A DNA stretch of 64,000 nucleotides from Bradyrhizobium sp. CSA112 (lineage in GTDB: Bacteria; Pseudomonadota; Alphaproteobacteria; Rhizobiales; Xanthobacteraceae), in NCBI RefSeq assembly GCF_029051645.1, contig NZ_JAACFS010000013.1:82001-146000 (forward strand), given 5' to 3'. The notes beneath the pieces were generated by a model. It searched no databases, was not told where the DNA came from, and saw nothing but the letters and a program-made list of their open reading frames with translations. A program made the translations under genes and the position numbers. Of this stretch, positions 19,095 through 28,121 are shown piece after piece (the first letter of the stretch is position 1; each line of letters starts with the position of its first letter).

Positions 19095-19685
19095 ATGAGC
19101 GACGCCAAGGCAGACGCCAAGGGAGGCACTAAGGCAGACGTGCGCAGCGAGATCTGGGTCGAGGCCGGTTTTGAGGAAATCGCGCGGACCGGCGTTGAGG
19201 GGGTGCGGGTCGAGGTGCTGGCCAAGAACCTCGGCGTCACCAAGGGCGGCTTCTACCGCCGCTTCCGCGACCGCGCGGCCCTGCTGGAAGCCATGCTGCA
19301 GCATTGGAGCGCGGGCCGCATCGCCGCGATCGAAAAGCAGACCAGCCTCGACGGCACCACTGCGCGCGACCGGCTGAAGGCGCTGATCGCGCTTTACTCC
19401 GAGCGCATGAATACGGAGGGCATGGCGGTCGAGCTGGCGATCCGGCAATGGGCCCGGTCCGACGAGCTTGCCGCCAACGCGGCGGCAAGCGTCGATGCCG
19501 CGCGGCTGAAGAATGTCGGGCATCTCTACCGCGCCACCGGCCTGCCGGCCGAGGAAGCCGACGCGCAGGCCTTCCTGTTCTACTGCTTCGTGTTCGGCCA
19601 GAGCCTGCTGTTTCTCGACCGCGGCCCGCGCAAGCGCGCACAACTGGTGGCGAAGTCGGCCGAAACATTGCTCCGCGAATTGTAG
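19095..19685 (+). CDS. TetR/AcrR-family repressor
   Basis: 196 aa. The N-terminal HTH includes IARTGVEGVRVEVLAKNLGV and TKGGFYRRFRDRAALLEAML; the C-terminal ligand/dimer domain is variable. TetR proteins repress until a small ligand binds. The divergent thioesterase and the two shared palindromes indicate autoregulation plus control of acyl-CoA thioesterase; an acyl-CoA ligand is plausible but inferred. Confidence 0.92.
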   Translation: MSDAKADAKGGTKADVRSEIWVEAGFEEIARTGVEGVRVEVLAKNLGVTKGGFYRRFRDRAALLEAMLQHWSAGRIAAIEKQTSLDGTTARDRLKALIALYSERMNTEGMAVELAIRQWARSDELAANAAASVDAARLKNVGHLYRATGLPAEEADAQAFLFYCFVFGQSLLFLDRGPRKRAQLVAKSAETLLREL

Positions 19686-19726
19686 GCGCGGCCGAAGCGT
19701 CCGGCCGCGCCCGTGTCCGTTGCTGC

Positions 19727-20221
19727 CTAGGCCGCGCCCTTCAGCTTCTTGGTGCATTCGCTGTAGTAGCCGCCGCCCTTCTGGATCCACCTCAGACCGC
19801 CATTGGCGTTGGTGGCCTTGTTGGCGTTGTACTGATCCACGCAAGTGTGCATGCGGGCCTTGCCGGGGGTCTCCTTGGAATATTTCGGGTCGACTGCGCT
19901 TGGATAAACCGCGGGGCCGGATGGCGCGGGCGCCGCAGCTTCCTTTGCAGCTTCCTTCTTGGATTCTTTCTTGGCGGCTTCCTTCGGCTCCGCGGCCGGA
20001 GCCGCAGCGGGTGCAGCCGCCGGAGCAGCGGCAGCGTCCGCGCCGCACTGCGCCTTGCGGAAGTCGTTCCACTTCTGGCCGCCGAGCGTGCCGGCGGCTT
20101 TCGCGGCCTGGTATTTGGCGCTGCATTCCTGCGCGGTCAGCGCCAGCGCCTGCGACGTCATCGCAAACGCAGCCAAACCCGACACGGCAATCGCGCCCAG
20201 TATTTTTGCTTGAATAGTCAT
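19727..20221 (-). CDS. Secreted protein with two PsiF-like Cys motifs
   Basis: 164 aa from MTIQAKILGAIAVSGLAAFA (signal peptide cut near ALA). Two similar Cys-flanked units, CSAKYQAAKAAGTLGGQKW..C and CVDQYNANKATNANGGLRW..C, are joined by an Ala/Pro/Lys linker with EAAKKESKKEAAKEAA. The C-K-x-G-W/R-C arrangement resembles PsiF-type repeats. The ATG at 20221 is chosen over one at 20332 because it gives a clean signal peptide. Function unknown. Confidence 0.8.
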   Translation of the reverse strand: MTIQAKILGAIAVSGLAAFAMTSQALALTAQECSAKYQAAKAAGTLGGQKWNDFRKAQCGADAAAAPAAAPAAAPAAEPKEAAKKESKKEAAKEAAAPAPSGPAVYPSAVDPKYSKETPGKARMHTCVDQYNANKATNANGGLRWIQKGGGYYSECTKKLKGAA

Positions 20222-20468
20222 CCCTGGTCTCCTTGGGGCAGTCATCTGCGGGCGCCATCCTAGCGCAACCCCCGCTTGCGACAACGCGCCGGGCGATCTT
20301 CTGGTAAAAAAATTTTCCGCGCCGGGATGCACGCTCTGCCTTCACATTCAGCCCGCGTTCAGCCAGCGCCGCGGGACGTTTGTGCAGGCATTGTGCAGAC
20401 GCTACCGTTGCATTGCTGCAATCGCGTGACGCATTTGTCCCTCGATGACGGATTTGCCATAAGGCGGC

Positions 20469-21557
20469 GTGAGCCTGATCCCCACCTCGTTTTCCGCCGC
20501 TATTGCCGACCGCGCCAAAATTCTCGGCACGCTCGAGACGCTCGTCATCGGCACCGCCGGCGGCCTACTGTTTCTGTGGCTTAACCTGCCGGGCGGGCTG
20601 ATTTCCGGCGCGATGGCCGCCGTCGGCATCGCCGCACTCGCGGGGCGGCCGGTCACCATGCCGCCGATCCTGACACAGACCGTGCTGGTGCTGCTCGGCA
20701 TCACGCTGGGCTCGCTGGTATCGCGGCAACTGATCCAGCACATGAGCGCCTATCCCTTGACCATCGGCCTCTTGGCGCTGGCGACATTCTGCTCGACCTT
20801 CGGCTCGAGCTTCTACCTGCAGCGCGTGCACGGCTGGGACCAGACCTCGGCACTGCTCGCCGGCAGCCCCGGCGCGCTGTCGCAGATCACGATGCTCGCT
20901 GCCGAGAAGGGCGCCGATGTCGCGGCGATTGCGGTGGTGCAGACCATGCGCGTCATCATCCTGACTGCGGCGCTGCCGCTGCTGCTCGCCTTCACCGGCG
21001 TGGCACCGGGCGCGCCGACGGAGCTGATTAGCCTCGGCGTCGCCTCGCCGCTCGAACTCGCCGTGCTGGCGGCCGCTGCCGTCGCCGTCGCGCTGCTGCT
21101 GCGGCTCGCCAAATTTCCGGCGAGCTGGATGTTCGGCGCAATGATCGCCTCCGCCGTGCTGCACGGCACCAGCCTGATCGAGGGCGGCCTGCCGCCATGG
21201 ATGCGCGGCGTTGCGCTGGTCGGCATCGGCGCCGTGATCGGCACCCGCTTTGCGCGGATCAGCAAGTCGACGCTGCTCAGCCACATCAATGCCGGGCTGG
21301 GCTCGTTCGCCGTCGCGATTGTCATCTCCGCCATTTTCGTCACGGTGATCGTGCTGAGCACTTCTGTGCGCTTCGCCGACGTCGTGGTCGCCTTTGCACC
21401 GGGCGCGATGGACGCCATGCTGGCGCTGGCGCTGACGCTGCACATCGATCCGATTTTCGTCGGCGCCCATCATTTGTCGCGCTTCGTGTTCGTGTCCATC
21501 ACGACACCGGGCATCGTGCATTTGTTCGGGCGGCCACAGGAGGATGTGGACGATTGA
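20469..21557 (+). CDS. AbrB-duplication (ammonia-monooxygenase-like) membrane protein
   Basis: 362 aa polytopic protein with two related halves, each with a long glycine-rich helix pair: LPGGLISGAMAAVGIAALAG and FPASWMFGAMIASAVLHGTS. Both halves also carry the conserved SPGALSQITMLAAEKGAD / APGAMDAMLALALTLHIDP motif. This is the AbrB family of inner-membrane proteins of unsettled function. The GTG start has AAGG 5-8 nt upstream. Confidence 0.85.
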   Translation: MSLIPTSFSAAIADRAKILGTLETLVIGTAGGLLFLWLNLPGGLISGAMAAVGIAALAGRPVTMPPILTQTVLVLLGITLGSLVSRQLIQHMSAYPLTIGLLALATFCSTFGSSFYLQRVHGWDQTSALLAGSPGALSQITMLAAEKGADVAAIAVVQTMRVIILTAALPLLLAFTGVAPGAPTELISLGVASPLELAVLAAAAVAVALLLRLAKFPASWMFGAMIASAVLHGTSLIEGGLPPWMRGVALVGIGAVIGTRFARISKSTLLSHINAGLGSFAVAIVISAIFVTVIVLSTSVRFADVVVAFAPGAMDAMLALALTLHIDPIFVGAHHLSRFVFVSITTPGIVHLFGRPQEDVDD

Positions 21558-21573
21558 GGCTGAGGGGCCCTCG

Positions 21574-21752
21574 TGGTTCGAGACGCGTCGCTTCGCGATG
21601 CGTCTCGAAGGATGCAGGCCCGCTCTCTCCACGTCCATTGCGAGCGAAGCGAAGCAATCCATAGCGCCGCAAGTGGAGAGGTGCTTCGCGGAGCCTGTCA
21701 TCCGGCGGCGCTACGCGCCGACCGGGTGGCTCGCAATGACGGCTGGAAGCGC
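21574..21752. repeat. Bradyrhizobium-type intergenic palindromic repeat
   Basis: Nested inverted repeats: TCGAGACGCGTCGC / GCGATGCGTCTCGA at its left end, then CCATTGCGAGCGAAGCGAAG with the matching GGCTCGCAATGACGG at its right end. Such CATTGCGAGC / GCTCGCAATG elements are dispersed in many copies in Bradyrhizobium genomes. It fills the space between the AbrB-type and DsbB-type genes. Confidence 0.75.
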
Positions 21753-21757
21753 CCGGC

Positions 21758-22294
21758 CTACGCCCGCCTCGCCGACACGATGCCCCACACGGCCATCGCC
21801 GCCATCGCCAGCGAGATCAGTACATTGTAGCCGGCAAGCGAGAGGCCGAGGAAGCGCCACTGCACCTCGTCGCAGCGGACCACCTTGACCGTGTCGAGGC
21901 GCTGCAGCAGCGTGCCGGCGCTGCCGAGATCGACGACGGAGCCGGCGCAATCGGTCGGACCCTGCCAGAATTGCCATTCGACGCCGGCGTGATAGCCGCC
22001 AAGCCAGGCATTGGCGAGCGCCGCGAGCAGCAGCACCGCAAACCCGGCCATCACCACCGGCCGCGGTGCCCCGCGCGCGGCGGCAAACGCGACCACGAGG
22101 CCGAGCGGCAGGGCGAGATAATAGGCGTAGCGCTGTTCGAGGCAGAGCGGACAGGGGCGGATGTCCAAAACGAGTTGGAAGAACCAGGCTCCCGCCAGCG
22201 TCGCCGCGGCGACGGCCGCAATCGCCAGCGCCGCAACGGCCGCCGGATTGGCCGCAAGGCGCGTCGGCGAAGAATGGGCGGCTTCTGATGTCAC
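21758..22294 (-). CDS. DsbB-family disulfide bond formation protein
   Basis: 178 aa, four TM segments. The first periplasmic redox pair is CPLC (residues 48-51, DIRPCPLCLEQRYAYY) and the second is the Cys pair in DCAGSV and VRCDEVQW. DsbB re-oxidises DsbA using quinone. The GTG at 22294 is preferred because GGAG lies about 7-10 nt upstream; an ATG at 22312 is also in frame. It could serve the DsbA-like protein at 16.9-17.6 kb. Confidence 0.9.
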   Translation of the reverse strand: MTSEAAHSSPTRLAANPAAVAALAIAAVAAATLAGAWFFQLVLDIRPCPLCLEQRYAYYLALPLGLVVAFAAARGAPRPVVMAGFAVLLLAALANAWLGGYHAGVEWQFWQGPTDCAGSVVDLGSAGTLLQRLDTVKVVRCDEVQWRFLGLSLAGYNVLISLAMAAMAVWGIVSARRA

Positions 22295-22463
22295 GGATGC
22301 TCTCCGGAGCATAATTCATGCTCAAATAGGCAACAGCGTCCTATCCCGCCACACCTGGAGTGTCGAGCCACGCCACAATCACATCCGCGCGGGTTGACCC
22401 GCGCAGGCCGCCCGCTATATTCCGCCCGCTTCGCCGCACCGGGCTTCTGCCCCGCGACCGAAG

Positions 22464-22548
22464 GCCCCTGTGGCGGAACTGGTAGACGCGCTCGACTCAA
22501 AATCGAGTTCCGCAAGGAGTGCTGGTTCGATTCCGGCCAGGGGCACCA
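22464..22548 (+). tRNA. tRNA-Leu(CAA)
   Basis: The acceptor stem GCCCCTG (22464-22470) pairs with CAGGGGC (22538-22544), followed by ACCA, so the CCA is encoded. The anticodon stem-loop CTCGA-CTCAAAA-TCGAG gives anticodon CAA (reads UUG). A variable arm and a T-loop with GGTTCGATTCC are present. A site-specific integrase gene lies 178 bp downstream, making this tRNA the likely attachment site. Confidence 0.97.
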
Positions 22549-22642
22549 TCCTACCGTCCGCCCTCATCCACCAACGTTCACTTTCCTCAATCAGGACAGG
22601 CACAAGTCGCATTTTTGGCTTCGCCGCCGTTCGCCCAAATCT

Positions 22643-22701
22643 CATGGTATCCGGTGACTTTCATGGTATCTTCCATGGTAGATCATTGGGGTCATGGTAT
22701 C
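22643..22701 (+). repeat. Four CATGGTA(TC) direct repeats, probable integrase arm sites
   Basis: CATGGTATC at 22643 and 22662, CATGGTAGATC at 22674 and CATGGTATCG at 22693; start-to-start spacings are 19, 12 and 19 bp. They lie between the tRNA and the integrase gene, where arm-type sites of tyrosine integrases are found. Confidence 0.7.
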
Positions 22702-22726
22702 GCGACCTTTGGGTGGAATCGAACCG

Positions 22727-23945
22727 ATGCCGGTCAAGAACGACACCTATTTTCGGCACCTGAAAGCTGGCGAAAAAGACTACAAGCGATCCGACAGTGG
22801 CGGCCTCTTCATGCTCGTCACCAAGACCGGATCAAAGCTCTGGCGCTACGCGTACAACTTTGACTCCAAGCAGAAGCTGCTCGCGCTAGGCCCGTATCCT
22901 GTCACTTCTCTCGCGGACGCGCGCATCAAGCGCGACGATGCCAAGAAGCTGCTTGCCGAAGGCATCGACCCCTCCGTCAACCGCAAGGAAGAGCGCCGCA
23001 ATGCGCGAATGGCGCGGGCGAGCACTTTTGAAGCCGTGGCCAAAGAACTCATGGACAAGTCCGAGGCAGAGGGCGATGCCCCGAAAACGCTGAAGAAGAA
23101 ACAGTGGCTGCTGGATTTCGCCAACAAGGAATTTGGCAAGCGGCCGATCGCGGAAATCAAGGCGCCGGAAATCCTTGATGCGTTGCGGAAGATCGAGAAG
23201 CGCGGGCGGCACGAAACAGCCACTCGCGCGCGTGGTACTATTGGTGCCGTATTCCGTTTCGCCATTGCAACGGGTCGCGCTGAACGGGATCCAACCGCAG
23301 ACCTGCGCGGCGCGCTGATCACCCCGACGGTGACTCACCGGGCGACGATTGTCGAACCCAAGGCTGTCGGTGCGCTGCTGCGGGCAATTGATGGCTTTGA
23401 GGGGCACGCCGTAACGAGATACGCCCTAAAGCTGGCACCGTTGGTTTTTGTGCGACCTGGCGAGCTTCGCCAGGCCGAATGGGCCGAGTTCGACCTGACT
23501 GTCGCGGAATGGCGCATACCCGCCAAAAAGATGAAGATGAGACGACCGCACCGGGTGCCGCTGGCGCATCAAGCGCTCGCTATTCTTCGCGACCTCCAGC
23601 AAATAACGGGTGGATCAAAATATCTCTTTCCCTCGGTGCGATCCTGGCATCGCCCGATCAGCGACAATACGCTAAACGCGGCTTTGCGCCGTCTCGGATA
23701 CGACAAGACCGAATTGAACCATTCACGGTCTGCGATCCACCGCGTCAACGCTCCTGAACGAAAGCGGCAAATGGCATGCGGATGCTATCGAACGTCAACT
23801 TGCCCATCAGGAGGCGAATGAAATCCGTGGCGCCTACACCCATGCCGCTGAGTTCTGGCAGGAGCGCGTGCGCATGATGCGGTGGTGGGCGGATGAGCTC
23901 GATCGGATGAAAGAGCTCGGCCGTGTCATAAAAATGAGCGCCTGA
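22727..23945 (+). pseudogene. int: P4-type tyrosine integrase, frameshifted before the HxxR box
   Basis: It starts MPVKNDTYFRHLKAGEKDYK with the DUF4102 arm-binding domain (LWRYAYNFDSKQKLLALGPY), followed by a core-binding and catalytic domain with FVRPGELRQAEWAEFD (first catalytic Arg). Near 23716-23720 one extra base shifts the frame: the original frame ends in unrelated residues at 23821. The +1 frame continues TIHGLRSTASTLLNESGKWH (HxxR box), then GAYTHAAEFWQERVRMMRWW (Tyr), and ends at 23943-23945. The catalytic His, second Arg and Tyr are therefore out of frame, and the integrase should be inactive unless a ribosomal shift occurs or this is a sequencing error. Confidence 0.9.
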
Positions 23946-23993
23946 CGAAGAAAACGTGGAAAGCGGAATTGCTCGCACTTCGGTCGCACACCA

Positions 23994-24176
23994 TTACACT
24001 GAGGTTTTCGCCTCAAGGAGCGACAGAAGTGAACGCACAACAACCAATCGCCGGCGTCCGACAGTTGTCGTCGCAAGATGCCCGGCTCCTATCAGCTCGT
24101 AGAGCTTCGTGCGCCCGAGGCCTGTCACCTCACATGCTTCGTTAATCGTACAGGTGAACCGCTGGGCGAATGGAAT
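23994..24176 (-). CDS. AlpA/excisionase-like HTH protein, start uncertain
   Basis: The reverse strand reads IPFAQRFTCTINEACEVTGL, then GRTKLYELIGAGHLATTTVG and RRRLVVVRSLLSLL, with a stop at 23994-23996. This is the compact winged HTH_17 (MerR/AlpA/Xis) fold: an INEACEVTGLGRTKLYELI helix pair and a VGRRRLV wing. No ATG or GTG begins the frame; the nearest codons are AAG GCG ATT (24174-24182) after a stop at 24186-24188. The start may therefore be a rare ATT or have been lost. Convergent and next to the integrase, it is the expected recombination-directionality gene. Confidence 0.7.
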   Translation of the reverse strand: MPFAQRFTCTINEACEVTGLGRTKLYELIGAGHLATTTVGRRRLVVVRSLLSLLEAKTSV

Positions 24177-24438
24177 CGCCTTTGGTCAACCGAATTCTAG
24201 AGCCGATGGAGTAAACTGCGACTCTTGCGCTTCGTTGTTCTCTTGCCGCTTGTGCCTCATGAAGTCTCCTCCTGCTCGCACATAAACTCAGCAGGGCCAG
24301 ACTTGTCTTTGCGATGTGCAACGTCAATGCGGACGTCCGAGAGCTATCGCGTACGATAGCGCGCGTGGACGGTCATTCGGATAGTTTCGGACGTCGGCGG
24401 CGCCAAAAATTTTCTTTGATTTTGTTGTGATGGGGACC

Positions 24439-24520
24439 GGCCAGCCATCCCCTCGGAGCCGCCGTCGCTCGCTCGCCTGAGCGCAGCGTTGGCGAGCGAC
24501 GGCGGCGGAGAGGGGTGGCC
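24439..24520. repeat. Long inverted repeat beside the relaxase relic
   Basis: A perfect 15-bp stem, GCCGCCGTCGCTCGC (24458-24472) with GCGAGCGACGGCGGC (24492-24506), is flanked by imperfect outer arms GGCCAGCCATCCCCTC and GAGGGGTGGCC. It lies in a 410-bp stretch (24177-24586) with no gene, just 3' of the relaxase relic. It could be a terminator or part of a transfer origin. Confidence 0.7.
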
Positions 24521-24586
24521 CATCCCCTTGGTGAGCCCGAGCACTCCGCAATTCAAACCTGGCCTCCGTGTCGTGTGACCGCGGCG

Positions 24587-26135
24587 CTACGGGCTCAGCC
24601 CACTGTTCCTTCCCAACGTCCACTCGATGCCACCGTCGTCACGCTGGAGCCCGGTGATGTGTTGCCCGATACGCTTCTCGAGGATCGGCTGCCAAGGCAC
24701 CAACTGGAAGCCCAGTCCGTTCTCGATCATGGCGAAGCGTCCGCTGACGAGGCTAGCGATGCCGGCGAGACGGCCACTAACATAATCGCCGGCATTTGCT
24801 GGCCCGTAGGTTAGGCCGCGCTCTCTCGCCATCTGCTGGCCGACGCGCTCCACCTCCTGTCGCTGCAAGGTCGCCACAGAGCCGACGGGGATGTGGATGT
24901 TGCCATCCTTTGCTGTCGCATGCCCCATCTCCACAAGTCGCTGAGCGCGACGACTGAGTGCGTTGTTGACCTGTCGGCCAAACCCGCTGTCGGCAGCTGC
25001 CATACGCTCGCGGGCGATCAGTTCCCGGTCGAGCCAAGTCACCCCATGGCTGCCGATCTGCTTCTCAAGATTGAGGGCCGATAGGGTCCGAACCCTGAGC
25101 CCATCGCCGCCCCGGCTGAGGTCATACACCCGTCCGCGTTCAACGATGTCCTTGGGGACCTTCCAATGATCGGCATCGATCCTTTCGACATGGCCAGCCC
25201 GCCGTAGTGCCTCCAGACGGCGGACATGCGAGCGCACATAAGCCTCGGGGTCCTTGCCCTGGCGTTCGAAGTTGTCATGGATACGCTCCAGGTGCCGGCT
25301 CGGCCGGTAGATGCCATCGCCGTCGGCCGCATTGGCAGCGATGTTGCGGTCAGCCGGTCTTGGACCCGAGACAACGGGAGCGGCTTCGACGATCATGTCC
25401 CGCCCCACCTCTTCGATCCTGCTCGGGTCCTTGAACTCGATGTGACGGACTCGGCCATCGATGCCGTCGACAATCAGGTGGACCCGCTCGCTCATCTCGT
25501 CCCCGGCAAGGCCTTTGGCCAGGACCCGACCAACGATCTTCTGGCCTGACCCTTCGCCGTGAAGGGCAAATTGGCCAACGCCGCGTTCCTCGGCGAGGCC
25601 GTTCTTCGTGAGGGCCCGGTGGATAGGTCGCGGGTGAAGCCGCGAAGGTCAGCCATCTCAGTGGACTCTTCCGGAGCCAAGATGAAACGGAACTGATGAC
25701 GATCTTCTCGGCCGCGCTCCACAAAGGCCTTGCCGTCGGCCTCGTTCTCGAAGGCGGAATAGGCCTTGCCCCGTTCGCCATCACGCGTAACCCCATCCCG
25801 CTCGAGATAGCGGAGATGGGCGTCAACGGCCCCGCTCATCGTCCCGCGCATCTTCGGAGCTCGCGCGCCCCGCTGCTGCGGATTGAGCCGGACCACCCTG
25901 GCCGACCCGCCGCGCTCGAAACCGGCCCGCGGAATCTCTTTGCCAGCCCCCCTCCTTACTCGACCGAGGAAAGGCGGCCGCGACCTTCGCACCTCGGCCA
26001 CGCGCGTTGAACCGCCCCGTCCTGCTTCCTTCCCGGCCACTGGCAGAGCCCGCTCGCGAGCCAATCCGCTGAGGATCGCCACCCGCCTTGCGGACTGCGA
26101 TCTGGACCTGCTTGAGGAACGGTTGCGTCCGGGGA
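24587..26135 (-). pseudogene. DUF3363-type relaxase/mobilisation protein, internally deleted
   Basis: Three blocks of one protein lie in different frames. The N-terminal part begins near 26133 (QPFLKQVQIAVRKAGGDPQR, then GRFNARGRGAKVAAAFPRSS) and continues after a shift with PQQRGARAPKMRGTMSGAVD, EADGKAFVERGREDRHQFRF and ADLRGFTRDL. The catalytic core with the His cluster that should follow is missing. After the junction near 25640 the C-terminal part resumes in another frame (ALTKNGLAEERGVGQFALHG), running into MSERVHLIVDGIDGRVRHIE and the DUF3363 tail to the stop at 24587. The last 302 codons form an open frame but cannot nick DNA. Confidence 0.85.
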
Positions 26136-26637
26136 TTGATGCGTGCTCCACCGTTGCGCGACCGACCAGGCCTGACTCAAAACTTTTCGGTATCATCACG
26201 TGCCATGACGCGACGATTGGCCTCGGAAAAAGCCAACACAAGAGAGGCCGAGCATCGAGCGCATCAAATCGCACTAGCGCGCATGATGGCGAAGAGATAG
26301 CGGGGCTCTTCTTCGATGCACATTGCGAGCGCCATCGCTCGGAAGATTGAAATTCATGGGGAAAGTCCGCAGGGCGGCACCTGCACACCTTGCACCGCGC
26401 TGTTTTGACGCCGCGAAAACTTGCAAAATTCAATGTGCAGACAAGCCTTTGCGACCAAAGGGAGCCAGCGAACGCCAGTTCGCTTTATCTAGCCGTCAAT
26501 CCCAGACCTGTGTAAGCGTCCGAATCTTGCACGACCTTCTGAAAGTGCAGCGTCGTTCCATATCGGGTTCCCTCGTACATGGGAGGATCTCTGGTAGCAT
26601 CTCGGTCCTGGGGAGAAAGCACACAGCCCTTATTGGT
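26136..26637. other. Gene-poor degraded stretch
   Basis: These 502 bp separate the relaxase relic from the transposase relic. I found no intact gene, RNA or convincing protein similarity on either strand. The short open frames do not continue the relaxase or transposase reading. Confidence 0.6.
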
Positions 26638-27472
26638 CGTTGCGCGTCGAGGCGTGGCGTCAAAGCGGGATGGATCGCGCGGTTTATTGCCGCCAGCACG
26701 GACTCCCGATTAAGACGTTCGGCCGCTGGATGAAGCATCTCATCAGCAAGGAAGAAGTCTGTAAGCATGCGGAATACCTGCTTGAATTGCGTCGTGAAGA
26801 GCGTCGCCGGCAGCGGGGAAAGAACGGCAAAGGCGTCAGAAGCGGCGCTACGCGGTGAGCACAGACACCCGTTCGCGCGCAATCCAGGCGTTCTGGGCGA
26901 TGCATGTGGAAGCAATGAACTGGAGCGGAATGGGTGTTCGCGAGTATGCCCCCAGTTTGCAGCTTTCGCCGACAAGCCGGCGGAAATGGCGGGACGGTTT
27001 CGAGAGCACCGAGGTGGAGATCGACTGGCGGGCGCATCTTCATCCGAGTGCCCGCCCAAAATAAGCACTGGTGCTAACAGCAGCACGCGATGCGAATCCG
27101 CCGCACGACGGATGTTCGAACCGGCGCAGCTTCACGGATAAAGAGAAGCTCGCAGTCGTCTTGGAGTCGGAACCGCCCGGCATGAGTGTGGCGGAGGTCT
27201 GCCGCCGCCATGGCATCGTCACGAGCACGATGTTCCGCTGGCGCGTCCAGCTCGGCTTTGCGGACAAGAAGGCTGCGAAGCTGGCCACGATTGCGCTTCC
27301 GGGAGCCCGCATTGGGGGATCGTTCACCCCCGCGGTGCTGCACGATCTGTTGCAGGCCCCAGACGGATGACGCCCGTGCGATTGTCCGATGGGCGACGCG
27401 TCTTTGCACCTGAAGGGCAGCGATCCGGATGCGGTTCGCCAGCATGTTCTCGACCGCGAGGCTGCACGATGA
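26638..27472 (+). pseudogene. tnpA: IS66-type transposase accessory gene (tnpA) relic
   Basis: Fragments of one protein appear in shifted frames: RVEAWRQSGMDRAVYCRQHG and FGRWMKHLISKEEVCKHAEY (to about 26830), then RSRAIQAFWAMHVEAMNWSG and EIDWRAHLHPSARPK (stop at 27062-27064). Next come FTDKEKLAVVLESEPPGMSV, EVCRRHGIVTSTMFRWRVQL (stop at 27370), SDGRRVFAPEG and finally SDPDAVRQHVLDREAAR with a stop at 27470-27472. The Bradyrhizobium IS66 accessory proteins share this order. At least three frameshifts or stops make it non-functional. Confidence 0.85.
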
Positions 27473-27522
27473 TGATCGTTCCGGCCGCCGTGAAGGTGCA
27501 CCTGGCGCTGGGTTACACCGAC
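27469..27522 (+). mobile_element. tnpB: Truncated IS66 tnpB start
   Basis: An ATG overlapping the tnpA stop (ATGA) opens MMIVPAAVKVHLALGYTD, the N-terminus of IS66 TnpB (canonical form ends GHTDMRKG). The match stops after YTD at about 27522, where sequence of an unrelated minus-strand gene begins. This is an IS/deletion breakpoint. Confidence 0.75.
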
Positions 27523-27713
27523 GGCGAGAGCATCTCAACCTGATACTGCAGCATCGAAACGGCGTTCTTGCTCGCGGCGTCCATCGTCGAGGTCGCGGCC
27601 TCCTGGACGGCGATATTGAGCGTACGCAACTGAACGAAAATGAGCAGCGCGGCCAGCAGGCTGATCATCAGCATGACCCAGGTGGTCACGGTAAGCGCAA
27701 CTCTCAAGTTCAT
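27513..27713 (-). pseudogene. N-terminus of a membrane sensor/transducer-like gene cut by the IS junction
   Basis: The ATG at 27713 opens MNLRVALTVTTWVMLMISLL with a TM to about residue 27, then a helical periplasmic start (RTLNIAVQEAATSTMDAASK, then NAVSMLQYQVEMLSP). It then runs directly into transposase-derived sequence and stops. The N-terminal TM plus helix resembles sensor kinases or chemoreceptors, but too little remains to name it. The 234 bp between it and ccoS hold no clear gene. Confidence 0.6.
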
Positions 27714-27947
27714 TGCACAACCCTCAATAGGGCGGCGTGCAATAGTGTACCTCCAATAGCGGTCATCCACGAGCACGGTCGAAACGTCCGTTTCGTGCCA
27801 ACAGTCATCAAGGACAATGTCACTGGATCCACCCGCCTCGTCGGCGCCACTAGACGCAAATTGCTGATCAGGTGCGGCAACCACGCTTTCCGACGGCCTT
27901 GTTCAGTTAAGCCAGATATTTGGTTTTGCTGTGCATAGCCGCCAGCA

Positions 27948-28121
27948 TCACCGACCCGGCTGGGTAGTCCGGATGGGAGCGTCCGTTTCTTCATGGAGAA
28001 TGCGTTCGGCAGCCCCGTCGAGATCGTCGTACTGTCCGGCCTTAAGCGACCACATGAACGCTGTCAGAGCCGTGAGGCCGAGACCGAATGCGATCGGTAT
28101 CAGGTAAAAGTAATCTTTCAT
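27948..28121 (-). CDS. ccoS: cbb3 oxidase maturation protein CcoS/FixS
   Basis: 57 aa. The TM MKDYFYLIPIAFGLGLTALT is followed by AFMWSLKAGQYDDLDGAAER, the hallmark W-x-x-K-x-G-Q-Y/F-D-D-L-D-G-A of CcoS, and then RILHEE. CcoS is needed for cofactor (haem/copper) insertion into cbb3 oxidase. Its ATG overlaps the ccoI stop (ATGA), so it is translationally coupled. Confidence 0.93.
   Translation of the reverse strand: MKDYFYLIPIAFGLGLTALTAFMWSLKAGQYDDLDGAAERILHEETDAPIRTTQPGR

Noticed and set aside
20565..21701. 378-codon minus-strand open frame
   Set aside because: It is antisense to the AbrB-type membrane gene and rich in His/Arg/Gln, typical of shadow frames in high-GC DNA.
24142..24327. 61-codon minus-strand frame overlapping the excisionase-like gene
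   Set aside because: The excisionase-like frame carries a recognisable HTH while this one does not.
27710..27994. 94-codon minus-strand open frame before ccoS
   Set aside because: It overlaps ccoS in another frame and shows no protein-like pattern or ribosome site.
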